Assembly (NCBI GenBank): GCA_963806395.1
Contig: CAWDYI010000004.1
Coordinates: 124,001 to 188,000 of the forward strand
DNA length: 64,000 nucleotides
Source: DASSUW01 sp963806395
GTDB taxonomy: Bacteria; Actinomycetota; Thermoleophilia; Solirubrobacterales; Solirubrobacteraceae
Direction: 5' to 3'
The notes beneath the pieces were generated by a model. The model did not search any database. It had not been told where the DNA came from and saw nothing but the letters and a program-made list of their open reading frames with translations. This document shows, one piece after another, positions 1 to 8,820 of the stretch. How positions within the stretch are numbered: the stretch's first letter is position 1; every line of letters begins with the position of its first letter. A program made the position numbers and the translations under genes.

Positions 1-704
1 ACCTCGGCCGCGTCTACGGCGAGGGCGAAACGGCCGTGCACGCGCTGCGCGGCGTGACGCTGTCGATCGAGCCCGGGAAGCTGACCGCGGTCATGGGGCC
101 CTCGGGCTCCGGAAAGTCGACGCTGATGCACCTGTTGGCGGCGCTCGACCAACCGAGCGAGGGGCACGTCACGATCGCCGGAACCAGGCTCGGCGAGCTC
201 AGCGACACGGCGGTCACGAAGCTCCGGCGGGAGCACATCGGCTTCATCTTCCAGTTCTTCAACCTGCTCCCGATGCTCACGGCGGAGCAGAACATTGTCC
301 TACCGCTGACACTCGCGGGCGCGAAGCCGGATGATGCGTTCTTCGACGACCTGCTCGGGAAGGTCGGTCTCCAGGACCGCCGCAAGCACCGGCCGTCGGA
401 GCTCTCGGGCGGTCAGCAGCAGCGCGTCGCGATCGCCCGCGCGCTCGTCAGCCGGCCCTCCGTGGTCTTCGCCGACGAGCCGACCGGGAACCTCGACTCG
501 AAGACGGGCGGCGACATCCTCGACCTGCTCCGCGGCTCGGTGCGGGACTACGGCCAGACGCTGGTGATGGTCACCCACGACGCCCGCGCTGCGGCGACCG
601 CCGATCGGATCCTCTTCCTCGCCGACGGCGTGATCGTCAAGGAGCTGCGGGACGCCGACGAGCATCAGGTGCTCGCGACGGTCGAAGAGATCGCGTTGCC
701 ATGA
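1..704 (+). CDS. ABC transporter ATP-binding protein, LolD/MacB type (5' end outside window)
   Basis: Cytoplasmic ATPase that powers a FtsX-type permease. The reading frame is open from base 3, and the residues before the GTG at 36 already look like the start of this family, so the true start lies upstream of the window. Numbered from the GTG at 36, the protein shows Walker A GPSGSGKST (21-29), the signature LSGGQQQR (123-130), Walker B VVFADE (143-148) and the H-loop VTHD (179-182). The stop overlaps the permease start (ATGA at 701-704), which implies translational coupling. The family moves lipoproteins, peptides or drugs across the envelope; the substrate cannot be read from the sequence. 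Confidence 0.93.
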   Translation, partial: LGRVYGEGETAVHALRGVTLSIEPGKLTAVMGPSGSGKSTLMHLLAALDQPSEGHVTIAGTRLGELSDTAVTKLRREHIGFIFQFFNLLPMLTAEQNIVLPLTLAGAKPDDAFFDDLLGKVGLQDRRKHRPSELSGGQQQRVAIARALVSRPSVVFADEPTGNLDSKTGGDILDLLRGSVRDYGQTLVMVTHDARAAATADRILFLADGVIVKELRDADEHQVLATVEEIALP

Positions 705-3274
705 TCCAGGTGGCGCTCCGCGGCCTCGCCGGACGCAAGTTCCGGACGGTGCTGACGGCGATCGCGATCGTCGTCGGCGTCGCGATGATGAGCGGCGCGT
801 ACGTGCTCACGGACACGATCGACAAGGCGTTCAACGCGATCTTCGTCGAGTCGTACGCCGAGACCGATGCCGTCGTCAGCGGCAAGGACGCCGGCATCAC
901 GTTCCAGGGCGAGCAGACGCAGCCGCCTCCGATCGACGAGGACGTGCTCGAGCAGGTGCGGGCCGTCGACGGCGTCGACGCGGCGGCGGGCACCGTGACC
1001 GACTTCCAGACCAAGCTGCTGAAGCCGGACGGCGAGCCGATCGAGACGGGCGGCGCCCCGTCGTTCGCGTTCGGCATCGACACCTCGCCGGAGTACGACC
1101 GCTTCAACCCGCTCAACCTCGTCGACGGCCGCTGGCCGTCGGGCTCGGGCGAGGTTGCGATCGACGAGCGGGTCGCCGACGACGAGAGCCTCGCGCTCGG
1201 CGACCGGGTCGGCGTCGCCGCGCTCGGCCCCGCCCAGGACTTCGAGATCGTCGGAATCGCGAGGTACGGCGAGCTGAGCTCGCTCGGCAGCGCCACGTTC
1301 GCGATCTTCGACATCCCGACCGCCCAGGCGCTGCTCGAGAAGGAGGGCAAGCTCGACGCGGTGCAGGCCGCCGCGGAGGCCGGCCTCACGCCCGAGGAGC
1401 TCGTGACCCGCATCCGCGACGAGGTGGGCACGTCCGTGACCGTGCGGTCCGGGACCGAGCAGGCGACCGAGGACTCCGACGAGGTCGCGACGTTCACGTC
1501 GATCATCAGGTACTTCCTGCTGTCGTTCGCGGGCATCGCCCTGTTCGTCGGCGCCTTCGTGATCTTCAACACGCTGTCGATCACGGTCGCGCAGCGGACG
1601 CGCGAGTTCGCCACGCTGCGAACGATCGGCGCGTCGCGCCGGCAGGTGCTGACCTCCGTGATCATCGAGGCGCTGGTGATCGGCCTGGTCGCGTCGGTGA
1701 TCGGCCTGTTCGCCGGGCTCGGGCTCGCGGTCGGCCTGAACCAGCTCTTCATCGCGCTCAACGCCGAGCTGCCGCAGACGGACACGGTGTTCGCCACGCG
1801 GACGATCGTCGTCTCGATCCTCGTCGGGACGCTGGTCACGCTGTTCGCCGGGCTGTCGCCGGCCTTCCGTGCGACGCGCGTGCCCCCGATCGCCGCCGTC
1901 CGCGAGGGCGCGACGCTGCCGCGCTCGGCGATGTCGCGCTTCTCTCCATACATCGCGGCGGTGACCATCCTGGTGGCCGTGCTCACGCTCTCGTACGGGA
2001 CGCTCGGGAGCGACGTGGCGACCGGTGACCGGTTCGCCATGATCGGCATCGGCGTCCTGGCGCTGTTCATCGGCGTGGCGCTGCTGTCGTCGCGTCTGGT
2101 CATCCCGCTCGCCCGCCTCGTGGGGTGGCCCGCGCGCCGGATCGGAGGCGCCGCCGGGCAGCTCGCCCAGGGCAACGCGATGCGGGACCCGGGGCGCACC
2201 GCCTCGACCGCGGCCGCACTGATGATCGGGATCGCGCTCGTGACGTTCGTCGGCGTGCTCGCACAGGGCCTCCGCGTCTCGAACAGCGAGGCGATCGAGG
2301 ATCAGATCCAGGCCGACCTGGTCGTGACGTCGCAGGACGGCTATACGGAGTTCCCGGCCGCGGTCGGAGACGCGGCCGCCGAGGTCGAGGGCACCGACGT
2401 CGTCAGCAACGTGCGCCAGGACATCGCGGAGGTGAACGACGAGGCAGCCCTGCTGACCGGCCTCGACGCGCGCTCGATCAACACCGTCTACGACTTCCGC
2501 TGGACAGAGGGCTCGGACGACGTGCTGGCGAGCCTGGGGTCCGACGGAGCGGTGTTGCCGAACGACGTCGCCGACGACAAGGACTTCACCGTCGGCGACA
2601 AGTTCACCGTCCTGACCGCGGACAACAAGCGACGGGAGTTCGTCGTCCGCGGGATCTACGACGGGAGCCCGTTCTACCCGCTGCTCGGCACCGCGAGCGT
2701 CTCCCTGGAGGCCTTCGACGAGCTCTACGAACGGCCGCGGAACCGCTTCACGCTGATCAACGTCCCCGGCGGCCCCGGCGAGGAGAAGGCGAAGGTCGAG
2801 GCCGGCCTCGAGCGCTTCCCCGACACACGCGTCCAGACGCGACAGGAGTGGATCGAGAAGGAGGACGAGGAGATCCAGCAATTCCTGCTGCTGCTGTACG
2901 TCCTGCTCGCGCTGTCGGTCGTGATCAGCCTGTTCGGCATGATCAACACGCTCGCGCTGTCGGTGTTCGAGCGGACGCGCGAGCTCGGGATGCTGCGCGC
3001 CGTGGGCATGACGAGGCGTCAGGTGCGCCGCATGGTCCGGCACGAGAGCGTGATCACGGCGCTGATCGGCGCCGCGCTCGGGTTGCCGCTCGGGATCTTC
3101 CTCGCGCTGCTGGTGACGCAGGCGCTGTCGGACCTCGACCTGCGGTTCGCCATCCCAACCGGCGCGCTGATCTCGTTCGTGATCGTGTCGATCCTCGCCG
3201 GCATCGTCGCCGCGATCCTGCCCGCGCGTCGTGCCGCGCGCCTGCGCATCCTCGAGGCGCTGCAGTACGAGTAG
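701..3274 (+). CDS. FtsX-like ABC transporter permease
   Basis: This 857-residue inner-membrane permease partners the ATPase just upstream, whose stop it overlaps by four bases. One N-terminal membrane segment (about 15-37) is followed by an extracytoplasmic MacB-like domain (about 50-240) and three helices forming the first FtsX domain (about 260-400). Two more helices (about 415-480), a second extracytoplasmic domain (about 510-700) and a final FtsX domain with three helices (about 735-850) complete it. This duplicated ten-helix layout is common in Gram-positive exporters. Both FtsX domains carry the RTREFATLR / RTRELGMLR type cytoplasmic loop that contacts the ATPase. The exported substrate is unknown. 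Confidence 0.92.
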   Translation: MIQVALRGLAGRKFRTVLTAIAIVVGVAMMSGAYVLTDTIDKAFNAIFVESYAETDAVVSGKDAGITFQGEQTQPPPIDEDVLEQVRAVDGVDAAAGTVTDFQTKLLKPDGEPIETGGAPSFAFGIDTSPEYDRFNPLNLVDGRWPSGSGEVAIDERVADDESLALGDRVGVAALGPAQDFEIVGIARYGELSSLGSATFAIFDIPTAQALLEKEGKLDAVQAAAEAGLTPEELVTRIRDEVGTSVTVRSGTEQATEDSDEVATFTSIIRYFLLSFAGIALFVGAFVIFNTLSITVAQRTREFATLRTIGASRRQVLTSVIIEALVIGLVASVIGLFAGLGLAVGLNQLFIALNAELPQTDTVFATRTIVVSILVGTLVTLFAGLSPAFRATRVPPIAAVREGATLPRSAMSRFSPYIAAVTILVAVLTLSYGTLGSDVATGDRFAMIGIGVLALFIGVALLSSRLVIPLARLVGWPARRIGGAAGQLAQGNAMRDPGRTASTAAALMIGIALVTFVGVLAQGLRVSNSEAIEDQIQADLVVTSQDGYTEFPAAVGDAAAEVEGTDVVSNVRQDIAEVNDEAALLTGLDARSINTVYDFRWTEGSDDVLASLGSDGAVLPNDVADDKDFTVGDKFTVLTADNKRREFVVRGIYDGSPFYPLLGTASVSLEAFDELYERPRNRFTLINVPGGPGEEKAKVEAGLERFPDTRVQTRQEWIEKEDEEIQQFLLLLYVLLALSVVISLFGMINTLALSVFERTRELGMLRAVGMTRRQVRRMVRHESVITALIGAALGLPLGIFLALLVTQALSDLDLRFAIPTGALISFVIVSILAGIVAAILPARRAARLRILEALQYE

Positions 3275-3276
3275 CG

Positions 3277-3657
3277 TCAGCGCGTGGAGTCGAGCGCGGC
3301 CTTGAGGCCGTCCAGATCGGGCGCGCCGAAGACGACGCGGTCCCGCGTGGCGACGTAGACGAGGTCGAGGTCGACCCCGGCGCGGGCGATCTTGCGCGTC
3401 AGGTCCGCGAGCACGCCCGGGCGGTCCTCGACGTCGACGACGACGACCTCGCGCTCGCGGCTGATCGCGAGATGCGAGATCGCCAGCGAATGCCTGGCGG
3501 CCTCGGCGTGCGGGACGAGGATGTGGAGCTCCGCGCGGTCGCCTGTCCCGAGGCAGGTGGCCGCGGCGATGTTGACGCCGGCATCGCTGATCGCGGCCGC
3601 GACCTGCGCGAGCGCGCCGGGCGTGTTCTCGATGTCGATGACCAGGTCGAATGCCAT
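3277..3657 (-). CDS. Tandem ACT-domain protein
   Basis: This small cytoplasmic protein of about 126 residues has two ACT-like repeats. The first (about 1-60) contains the typical ENTPGALAQVAAAISDAGVNI pattern in part, and the second (about 65-120) contains DRPGVLADLTRKIARAGVDL in part. ACT domains bind amino acids or other small ligands and usually regulate an enzyme or act as stand-alone sensors. I chose the ATG at 3657, because the upstream part of the open frame (to 3705) is arginine-rich and overlaps the neighbouring gene. It sits 16 bases after the reductase gene and is probably the last gene of the hemQ operon. The ligand is unknown. Confidence 0.8.
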   Translation of the reverse strand: MAFDLVIDIENTPGALAQVAAAISDAGVNIAAATCLGTGDRAELHILVPHAEAARHSLAISHLAISREREVVVVDVEDRPGVLADLTRKIARAGVDLDLVYVATRDRVVFGAPDLDGLKAALDSTR

Positions 3658-3673
3658 GTGTCGCGCGCAGCGT

Positions 3674-4723
3674 CTACGGCTGGCCCGCGGCTCCGCCCGG
3701 CACACCCGTGTTGGTGGAGTATGCGGGTTGGAGCTTCATGTCCGGGCGGATGTGGTGAACGGCCTGGGCGACCGCGATCGCCGACTCGGCGAAGCCGGTG
3801 GCGATCAGCTTCAGCTTGCCGTCGAACGTGGTGATGTCGCCGCAGGCCCACACACGATCGAGGTTCGTCTGCATCAGGCCGTCGACGCAGATCGCGCCCT
3901 TGGAGAGCTCGAAGCCCCACTCCTTCAGCGGGCCGAGCTTGGTCGAGAACCCGAGCTGGAGCAGCACGGCGTCGCACTCCATCTGCTCGACGGTCTCGTC
4001 GGCCGCGTGGTGCAGCTCGACGCCCTCGATCTCCCCGTTGCCGGCAATCCCCTTGATCACGTACGGCACGCGCAGGTCGACGCGCCCGGCGTCGACGTGC
4101 TCCATCACCTCGGCGACCGTCGCCTCGTGCGCGCGGAAGCCGTCGCGACGGTGCACGAGCGTCACGCGCGACGCGGTGTCGAGCAGGTTCACGACCCAGT
4201 CGAACGCCGAGTCGCCGCCGCCGACGATCACCACCCGCTTGCCCGCGAACACCGCCTTCTCACCGACGATGTAATGCGCGCCGCGGCCCTCCCACGGCGC
4301 CATGTCGATGTCCGAGGTCGGGAGCCGCTTGGGCTCGAAGGCGCCGTGGCCGCCGGCCACGATCACGGTCCGCGAGCGCAGGTCGCCGCGGTCGGTGTGC
4401 AGCGTCACCACGTCGTCGTCCCACGAGATCGTGTTCGCCGTCGTCTCGAGGTGGACGGGCACGTCGAACTGCTCGAGCGCCTGCACGCGCAGGTTCGCCA
4501 CGAGGTCCTTCGCCAGCACCTTCGGATGCCCGGGGACGTCGAAGATCCACTTCTCCGGATACAGCGTCGTGCACTGGCCGCCGAGCTCGGGCAGCGAGTC
4601 GATGATGCGCGACGACGCCTGCCGCATCCCGGCCCAGAACGCGGTCGACAGGCCGACCGGGCCGGCGCCGATCACGGTGATGTCGCGGATCTCGTCGAAG
4701 TCCGACTTGAGGTCGGTCGTCAT
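3674..4723 (-). CDS. Ferredoxin-NADP reductase, thioredoxin-reductase-like (type 2 FNR)
   Basis: FAD- and NAD(P)H-binding flavoprotein of 349 residues. It shows an N-terminal FAD site (VIGAGPVGLS, about 16-25), a second nucleotide site (VVIVGGGDSAFDW, about 160-172) and a C-terminal FAD contact (WACGDITTFDGK, about 300-311). It has the size and order of thioredoxin reductase but lacks the CxxC redox pair between the halves, as in YumC-type ferredoxin/flavodoxin reductases. The ATG at 4723 overlaps the hemQ stop (ATGA), and this sets the start; a longer frame reading back to 5305 is a shadow of hemQ. The context suggests electron supply in haem metabolism, which is an inference. Confidence 0.88.
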   Translation of the reverse strand: MTTDLKSDFDEIRDITVIGAGPVGLSTAFWAGMRQASSRIIDSLPELGGQCTTLYPEKWIFDVPGHPKVLAKDLVANLRVQALEQFDVPVHLETTANTISWDDDVVTLHTDRGDLRSRTVIVAGGHGAFEPKRLPTSDIDMAPWEGRGAHYIVGEKAVFAGKRVVIVGGGDSAFDWVVNLLDTASRVTLVHRRDGFRAHEATVAEVMEHVDAGRVDLRVPYVIKGIAGNGEIEGVELHHAADETVEQMECDAVLLQLGFSTKLGPLKEWGFELSKGAICVDGLMQTNLDRVWACGDITTFDGKLKLIATGFAESAIAVAQAVHHIRPDMKLQPAYSTNTGVPGGAAGQP

Positions 4724-5412
4724 AGCGTCAGCTCGATCGTCAGCGGGGTGCCGTCGATGGCGTTCAGTGCGCGCTCGACCGAGCACGCGACACAGGTGAA
4801 GGTGGGAGTGTCGCGCTTGGTGTAGGCGGACGCCTCGGTCGTGCGCAGGCGCTGCACGAGGTCCAGGAACGAGGCCGGCTCGTCGGTCTCGAACGCGACC
4901 ACGAACTCCTGGTCGTCGAGCCCGAACGAGTAGCTGGTGTTGAGGTCGATCTGCGGATACTCGCGGCCGACGGCGATGTGCTCCTGCATGATCTTCCAGC
5001 GCTCGTCCGCCGGCATCGCGTACCACTCGCGCGTCTTCACGAACGGGTAGACGAACAGGTACTTGGAGTGGGCGGGGCGGACCTGGAGGCGCGACTCGTC
5101 CGAGTACTCCGACGGCTTGGTCATCGCCAGGTACGAGTAGGGCGTGTCGCACCACTTCATCAGCCCGCTCTGGGCGAGCACGACGTGGAACTCGTGGATG
5201 TTCTCGAGGTTCGTCGCCTGCGTCAGCAGCATCATGTCGGCGTCGCCGCGCGTGCCCACGAGCGAGAACGCGCGCAGGAGACGGTCGCCCGCGAAGTTCT
5301 CGCACGCGGCCAGGAACTCGCGCTTGTGCTGGGTGCGGTCGACGTCATCGAGCCGACGCCAGGCCGGGTCGACCTTGAGGAAGGTGTACTTGACGAAGTG
5401 GCGTTCAGGCAT
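4720..5412 (-). CDS. hemQ: Coproheme decarboxylase (chlorite-dismutase family)
   Basis: This enzyme converts coproheme to protoheme by two oxidative decarboxylations, the last step of the coproporphyrin-dependent haem route used by actinobacteria and firmicutes. The 230-residue protein carries the family block YLFVYPFVKTREWY, with candidate catalytic Tyr122 and Lys126, and a probable proximal haem ligand His145 in MQEHIAVGREYP. The conserved stretch SYSFGLDDQEFVVAFE follows. A C-terminal tail with CVAC (207-210) goes beyond the Firmicute core; tails like this can bind iron-sulfur centres in some homologues, which I could not verify. It leads an operon with the reductase and ACT genes. On the minus strand a TATCCT box lies 12 bases before the ATG. 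Confidence 0.93.
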   Translation of the reverse strand: MPERHFVKYTFLKVDPAWRRLDDVDRTQHKREFLAACENFAGDRLLRAFSLVGTRGDADMMLLTQATNLENIHEFHVVLAQSGLMKWCDTPYSYLAMTKPSEYSDESRLQVRPAHSKYLFVYPFVKTREWYAMPADERWKIMQEHIAVGREYPQIDLNTSYSFGLDDQEFVVAFETDEPASFLDLVQRLRTTEASAYTKRDTPTFTCVACSVERALNAIDGTPLTIELTL

Positions 5413-5603
5413 CGTGCTTTACAAAGGATAGGAACGGCGCTGGCGGCCTGCATCGCGGTATTCGCGCCGTGCGGGGCGGGCGCGTACGCCCGGGACGGTG
5501 CCGTTCGCGCTCGGAATGGTCGTGTTAGCGGTTGTTACGGCCCACCAGGGGATGGGGGCTAACCGAACCGAGGCAGTCCTGCCCGACCCTTAGGATGCCC
5601 GCG
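5413..5603. promoter_or_regulatory. Divergent promoter region hemQ / glycosyltransferase
   Basis: This stretch separates two divergent genes. For hemQ, a minus-strand TATCCT box sits at 5425-5430, 12 bases before the ATG. For the glycosyltransferase, a TAGGAT box at 5591-5596 is followed by seven bases and then the ATG at 5604, the spacing of a leaderless transcript. No Shine-Dalgarno sequence precedes either start. The middle is GC-rich with no other feature I can name. Confidence 0.5.
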
Positions 5604-7910
5604 ATGCGGGTTGCCCTCGTCTCTCCGTACTCGTGGACGTACCCGGGCGGCGTCACGCGCCACATCGAAGCCCTCGCCGCCGAGCTGGCGGCCTCAGGTC
5701 ACGAGGTGCGCGTGTTCGCACCGTTCGACCGCGATACCCGCGCGACCGCAATCGCGCACCGTGGCGCGCGCCCGCAGGCGCGCGAGGTTCCCCCGTGGCT
5801 GGTGCCGCTGGGCGGCACGCTCGGCTGGCCCTCGAACGGCGCGGTGACCAACCTCTCGTACGGCCCGCATGCGGTGTCCACGATGCGGCGCGAGCTGCGC
5901 GCCTTCTCGCCCGACGTCGTGCACCTGCACGAGCCGGTGACGCCGGTCGTCGGCTGGGATGCCTTGTCGAGCACCGACGCACCGCTCGTCGGCACGTTCC
6001 ACTGCTATTCCGAGTCGGTGCCGCCGCACCTGATCGCCGGGCTGATGGGGGCACGCCGCAAGCTCAACCGGCTGAATCTGCGCCTCGCGGTCTCCGAGGC
6101 GGCGGCGTGGACCGGCCGGCGCTTCTACGGCGGCCACTACCGGGTCGTGCCGAACGGCGTTCGGCTGCCCGAAGGCGGAGTGCCGCCACCGGCGCTGCGT
6201 GCGCCGGGTGAGCCGCTGCGGATCGTGTTCGTCGGCCAGGCGGTCGAGCGCAAGGGCCTGCCGGTGCTGCTGCGCGCCTTCGAGGCGCTGCGCGGCCACG
6301 TGCCCGCCGAGCTGACGATCGTCGGCGCCACGCAGGACGAGATCGCGCCGATGCTGATGGACGGCGGCGGCGTGACCGCGCTCGGGCGGATCGACGACGA
6401 CGCCCGCCACGCGGCCGTCCTCGACGCCGACCTGCTGTGCGCTCCGTCGCTCGGGGGCGAGTCGTTCGGGATGGTGCTGACCGAGGCGTTCGCCGCCGGC
6501 CGGCCCGTCGTGGCGTCCGACATCGCCGGCTATCGCGACGTGGTGACCGACGGCGTCGACGGGCTGCTCGTGCCGCGCGGCGACGCCACGCGGCTGGCCG
6601 AGACGCTGCGCGACCTCGCGCTCGACCGCGACCGGACCGCCCGGCTCGGCGCCGGCGCGGCCCGCAGCGCGGAGCGCTACGCCTGGCCGCGGGTGGCCGA
6701 GCAGGTCGTCGCTGCCTACGACGACGCGCGCGCGGTGCCGGCGCCCGTCGGCGCCGCCAAGCGCGCCGCGGTGCGGGTCGGCGCCCTGCCGTCCGACGCC
6801 CACCCGCGCTCGCCCGCCCGTCGCCTGCCGTCGCTCGAGCCGTTGCCCGCCGGCGGCGGCCACCGCGCGTTCCGGATCGCTCGCCGCGTCGCGGTTGCGG
6901 CGGCGTTCGCCGGCGCGGCCGGCGGCACGCTGCTCGCGCTCGACCGGATCGGCATGCGGCCGATCGCCCATGCGCTCGTGAAGTCCCAGCCGGTGTGGGT
7001 GCTCGTCGGGCTCGCGCTGATGTGCATCTCGATGCTCGCCCGCGCCGTCGCCTGGCACGCGATCCTGCGCGCCGCGGTGCCGGACGCTCTGCCGCGGTTG
7101 GCCGACGCCATCCAGGGCACGACGATCGGCGTGCTGATGTCGGCCACCCTGCCGGCCCGGCTCGGCGAGCCATCACGCGCGCTGATCGTCGCGCGCCGGC
7201 TCGGACGACCACGCGAACGGCTCCCGGCGGTGCTCGGCACGCTGGTCGCCCAGACGCTGCTGAACGTGCTCGCCCTCGTGATCCTCGGTGCGGTGATGTT
7301 CGCGACGATCGGCCTGTTCGCGGGCCGCGCGCAGGCACTCGTGTGGTATGCGCTGGCGCCGTTCGGCGTCATGTGCGCCGTGCTCGTCGCCCCGGCGCTG
7401 CTGCGCTCCGGCCTGCCGTCGCGGTCCGCGCGCGTGCACCGCTGGATGTCGCAGGCGCGCGAGGAGCTCGCGCGAGTGCGGTCGGGCCTGCGCGTGTTCC
7501 GCTCGCCGCGACTCGGCTTCCAGGCGACCTCGATGCAGCTGGTGGCGTGGGGGCTGCAGTGGGTCGCGTGCTACGTGCTGCTCGCCGCGCTCGGCCTCGA
7601 TCTCGACATGGGCGCCGCCGCCGCCGTGCTGTTCGCGGTCAACGTGACCGCCGTGCTGCCGCTGACGCCGTCCAACCTCGGCGTCTTCCAGGCCGCCTGC
7701 CTGGCCGTGCTGACCGGCGCCTACGGCGTCGACCCGGCGCAGGCGCTCGGCTACGGGATCATCCTCCAGGCCGTCGAGATCGCGACGGCGGTGGTGATGG
7801 GCGCTCCCGCGCTGGTCAAGGAGGGCCTGTCCTGGCGCGAGGTGCGCCTGCGCGCGATGCACTCCTCGCCCGTCTCGCTCGGCCCGGCGCCGCGCGAGGC
7901 CGAGGCCTGA
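5604..7910 (+). CDS. GT4 glycosyltransferase fused to flippase-like (UPF0104/LPG-synthase TM) domain
   Basis: Residues 1 to about 380 form a PimA-like GT-B glycosyltransferase of family 4: an N-terminal SPYSWTYPGGVTRH glycine-rich start, HLHEP near 105-110, and the C-terminal nucleotide-sugar site (LGGESFGMVLTEAFA) with the E-x7-E spacing. After a linker of about 60 residues, seven or eight membrane helices follow (about 440-745) with the PARLGEPSRA and TPSNLGVFQA motifs of the lysylphosphatidylglycerol-synthase membrane domain. The fusion suggests glycosylation of a lipid coupled to its movement across the membrane. I prefer the ATG at 5604 to that at 5595 because the TAGGAT box overlaps the latter. 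The glycolipid substrate is unknown. Confidence 0.88.
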   Translation: MRVALVSPYSWTYPGGVTRHIEALAAELAASGHEVRVFAPFDRDTRATAIAHRGARPQAREVPPWLVPLGGTLGWPSNGAVTNLSYGPHAVSTMRRELRAFSPDVVHLHEPVTPVVGWDALSSTDAPLVGTFHCYSESVPPHLIAGLMGARRKLNRLNLRLAVSEAAAWTGRRFYGGHYRVVPNGVRLPEGGVPPPALRAPGEPLRIVFVGQAVERKGLPVLLRAFEALRGHVPAELTIVGATQDEIAPMLMDGGGVTALGRIDDDARHAAVLDADLLCAPSLGGESFGMVLTEAFAAGRPVVASDIAGYRDVVTDGVDGLLVPRGDATRLAETLRDLALDRDRTARLGAGAARSAERYAWPRVAEQVVAAYDDARAVPAPVGAAKRAAVRVGALPSDAHPRSPARRLPSLEPLPAGGGHRAFRIARRVAVAAAFAGAAGGTLLALDRIGMRPIAHALVKSQPVWVLVGLALMCISMLARAVAWHAILRAAVPDALPRLADAIQGTTIGVLMSATLPARLGEPSRALIVARRLGRPRERLPAVLGTLVAQTLLNVLALVILGAVMFATIGLFAGRAQALVWYALAPFGVMCAVLVAPALLRSGLPSRSARVHRWMSQAREELARVRSGLRVFRSPRLGFQATSMQLVAWGLQWVACYVLLAALGLDLDMGAAAAVLFAVNVTAVLPLTPSNLGVFQAACLAVLTGAYGVDPAQALGYGIILQAVEIATAVVMGAPALVKEGLSWREVRLRAMHSSPVSLGPAPREAEA

Positions 7911-7944
7911 CCGGCCGGTCCGACGCCGCAGTAGCCTGGAGTGA

Positions 7945-8820
7945 GTGCGATCCGCAGGGGGTGAGTTCGTCCGCCAGGACGCGGTGTTCCGCGGCTGGGT
8001 GCCCGAGGGCGAGCCGGCGTCGCGGTACCACCTCTACGCCGCGCTCGCTTGCGGCTGGTCGCAGCGGACGATCATCGTGCGCAAGCTGAAGGGCCTGGAG
8101 GACGAGCTCGGAGTCTCCTACCTGCACCCGTACCGCGACGAGCGTGGCTGGCGGTTCACGGGCGGCCCGTTCACGGACGACGTGAACGCGTTCGGGTTCC
8201 TCGCCGAGGCGTATACGGCGACCGAGCCGGGCTACGACAACCGCATCAGCGTGCCGGTGCTGTGGGACAAGCAGGCCGGCACGATCGTCTCGAACGAGTC
8301 AGCCGACATCGTGCGCATGCTCAACGACTGGGGCGATCCGGCCGTCGATCTCTACCCGGAGCCGCTGCGGTCGGAGATCGAGGCGCTCGACGAGTGGATC
8401 TACGCCGACTTCCAGAACGGCGTCTACCGCGCCGGGTTCGCTTCGTCGCAGGAGGCCTACGACCGCGCGTTCACCGGCGTGTTCGAGGCGATGCAGCGGT
8501 TGGAGGCGCTGCTGGGCGAGCGGCGGTACCTCACCGGCGACCGGCTCACGCTCGCCGACTGGCGGCTGTTCCCGACGCTCGTCCGGTTCGACCCCGTCTA
8601 CCACACGCACTTCCGCTGCAACGGCCGCCGGCTCGTCGACCACCCGAACCTCTGGGGCTATACGCGCGAGCTGTACCAGCTGCCGGGCATCGCCGGGACG
8701 GTCGCGATGGACCAGATCCTCCAGCACTACTACACGACGCACGACCAGCTGAACCCGAAGCGGATCATCCCTGGCGGGCCGCTCGACCTGGACTTCAGCG
8801 CGCCGCACGGGCGCGGCTGA
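7945..8820 (+). CDS. Glutathionyl-hydroquinone reductase-like protein (xi-class GST)
   Basis: This 291-residue cytoplasmic protein belongs to the xi class of glutathione transferases, which reduce glutathionyl- or mycothiyl-type conjugates of hydroquinones. Family landmarks are the N-terminal QDAVFRGWV, the RYHLYAALACGWSQRT block, VPVLWD with SNESADI, and the C-terminal LTGDRLTLADWRLFPTLVRFD. The usual CPWA motif around the catalytic cysteine reads CGWS here (Cys36), so the cysteine is kept and its neighbours have changed. The GTG at 7945 follows TAGCCT (7932-7937) by seven bases, a leaderless arrangement. The gene converges on, and overlaps by 26 bases, the next gene. Confidence 0.87.
   Translation: MRSAGGEFVRQDAVFRGWVPEGEPASRYHLYAALACGWSQRTIIVRKLKGLEDELGVSYLHPYRDERGWRFTGGPFTDDVNAFGFLAEAYTATEPGYDNRISVPVLWDKQAGTIVSNESADIVRMLNDWGDPAVDLYPEPLRSEIEALDEWIYADFQNGVYRAGFASSQEAYDRAFTGVFEAMQRLEALLGERRYLTGDRLTLADWRLFPTLVRFDPVYHTHFRCNGRRLVDHPNLWGYTRELYQLPGIAGTVAMDQILQHYYTTHDQLNPKRIIPGGPLDLDFSAPHGRG

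Noticed and set aside
665..3043. Long minus-strand open frames of 500-800 residues opposite the FtsX permease
   Set aside because: They are rich in Arg, Asp, His and Ala with no domain, typical of shadow frames in GC-rich DNA, and the plus strand clearly encodes a permease.
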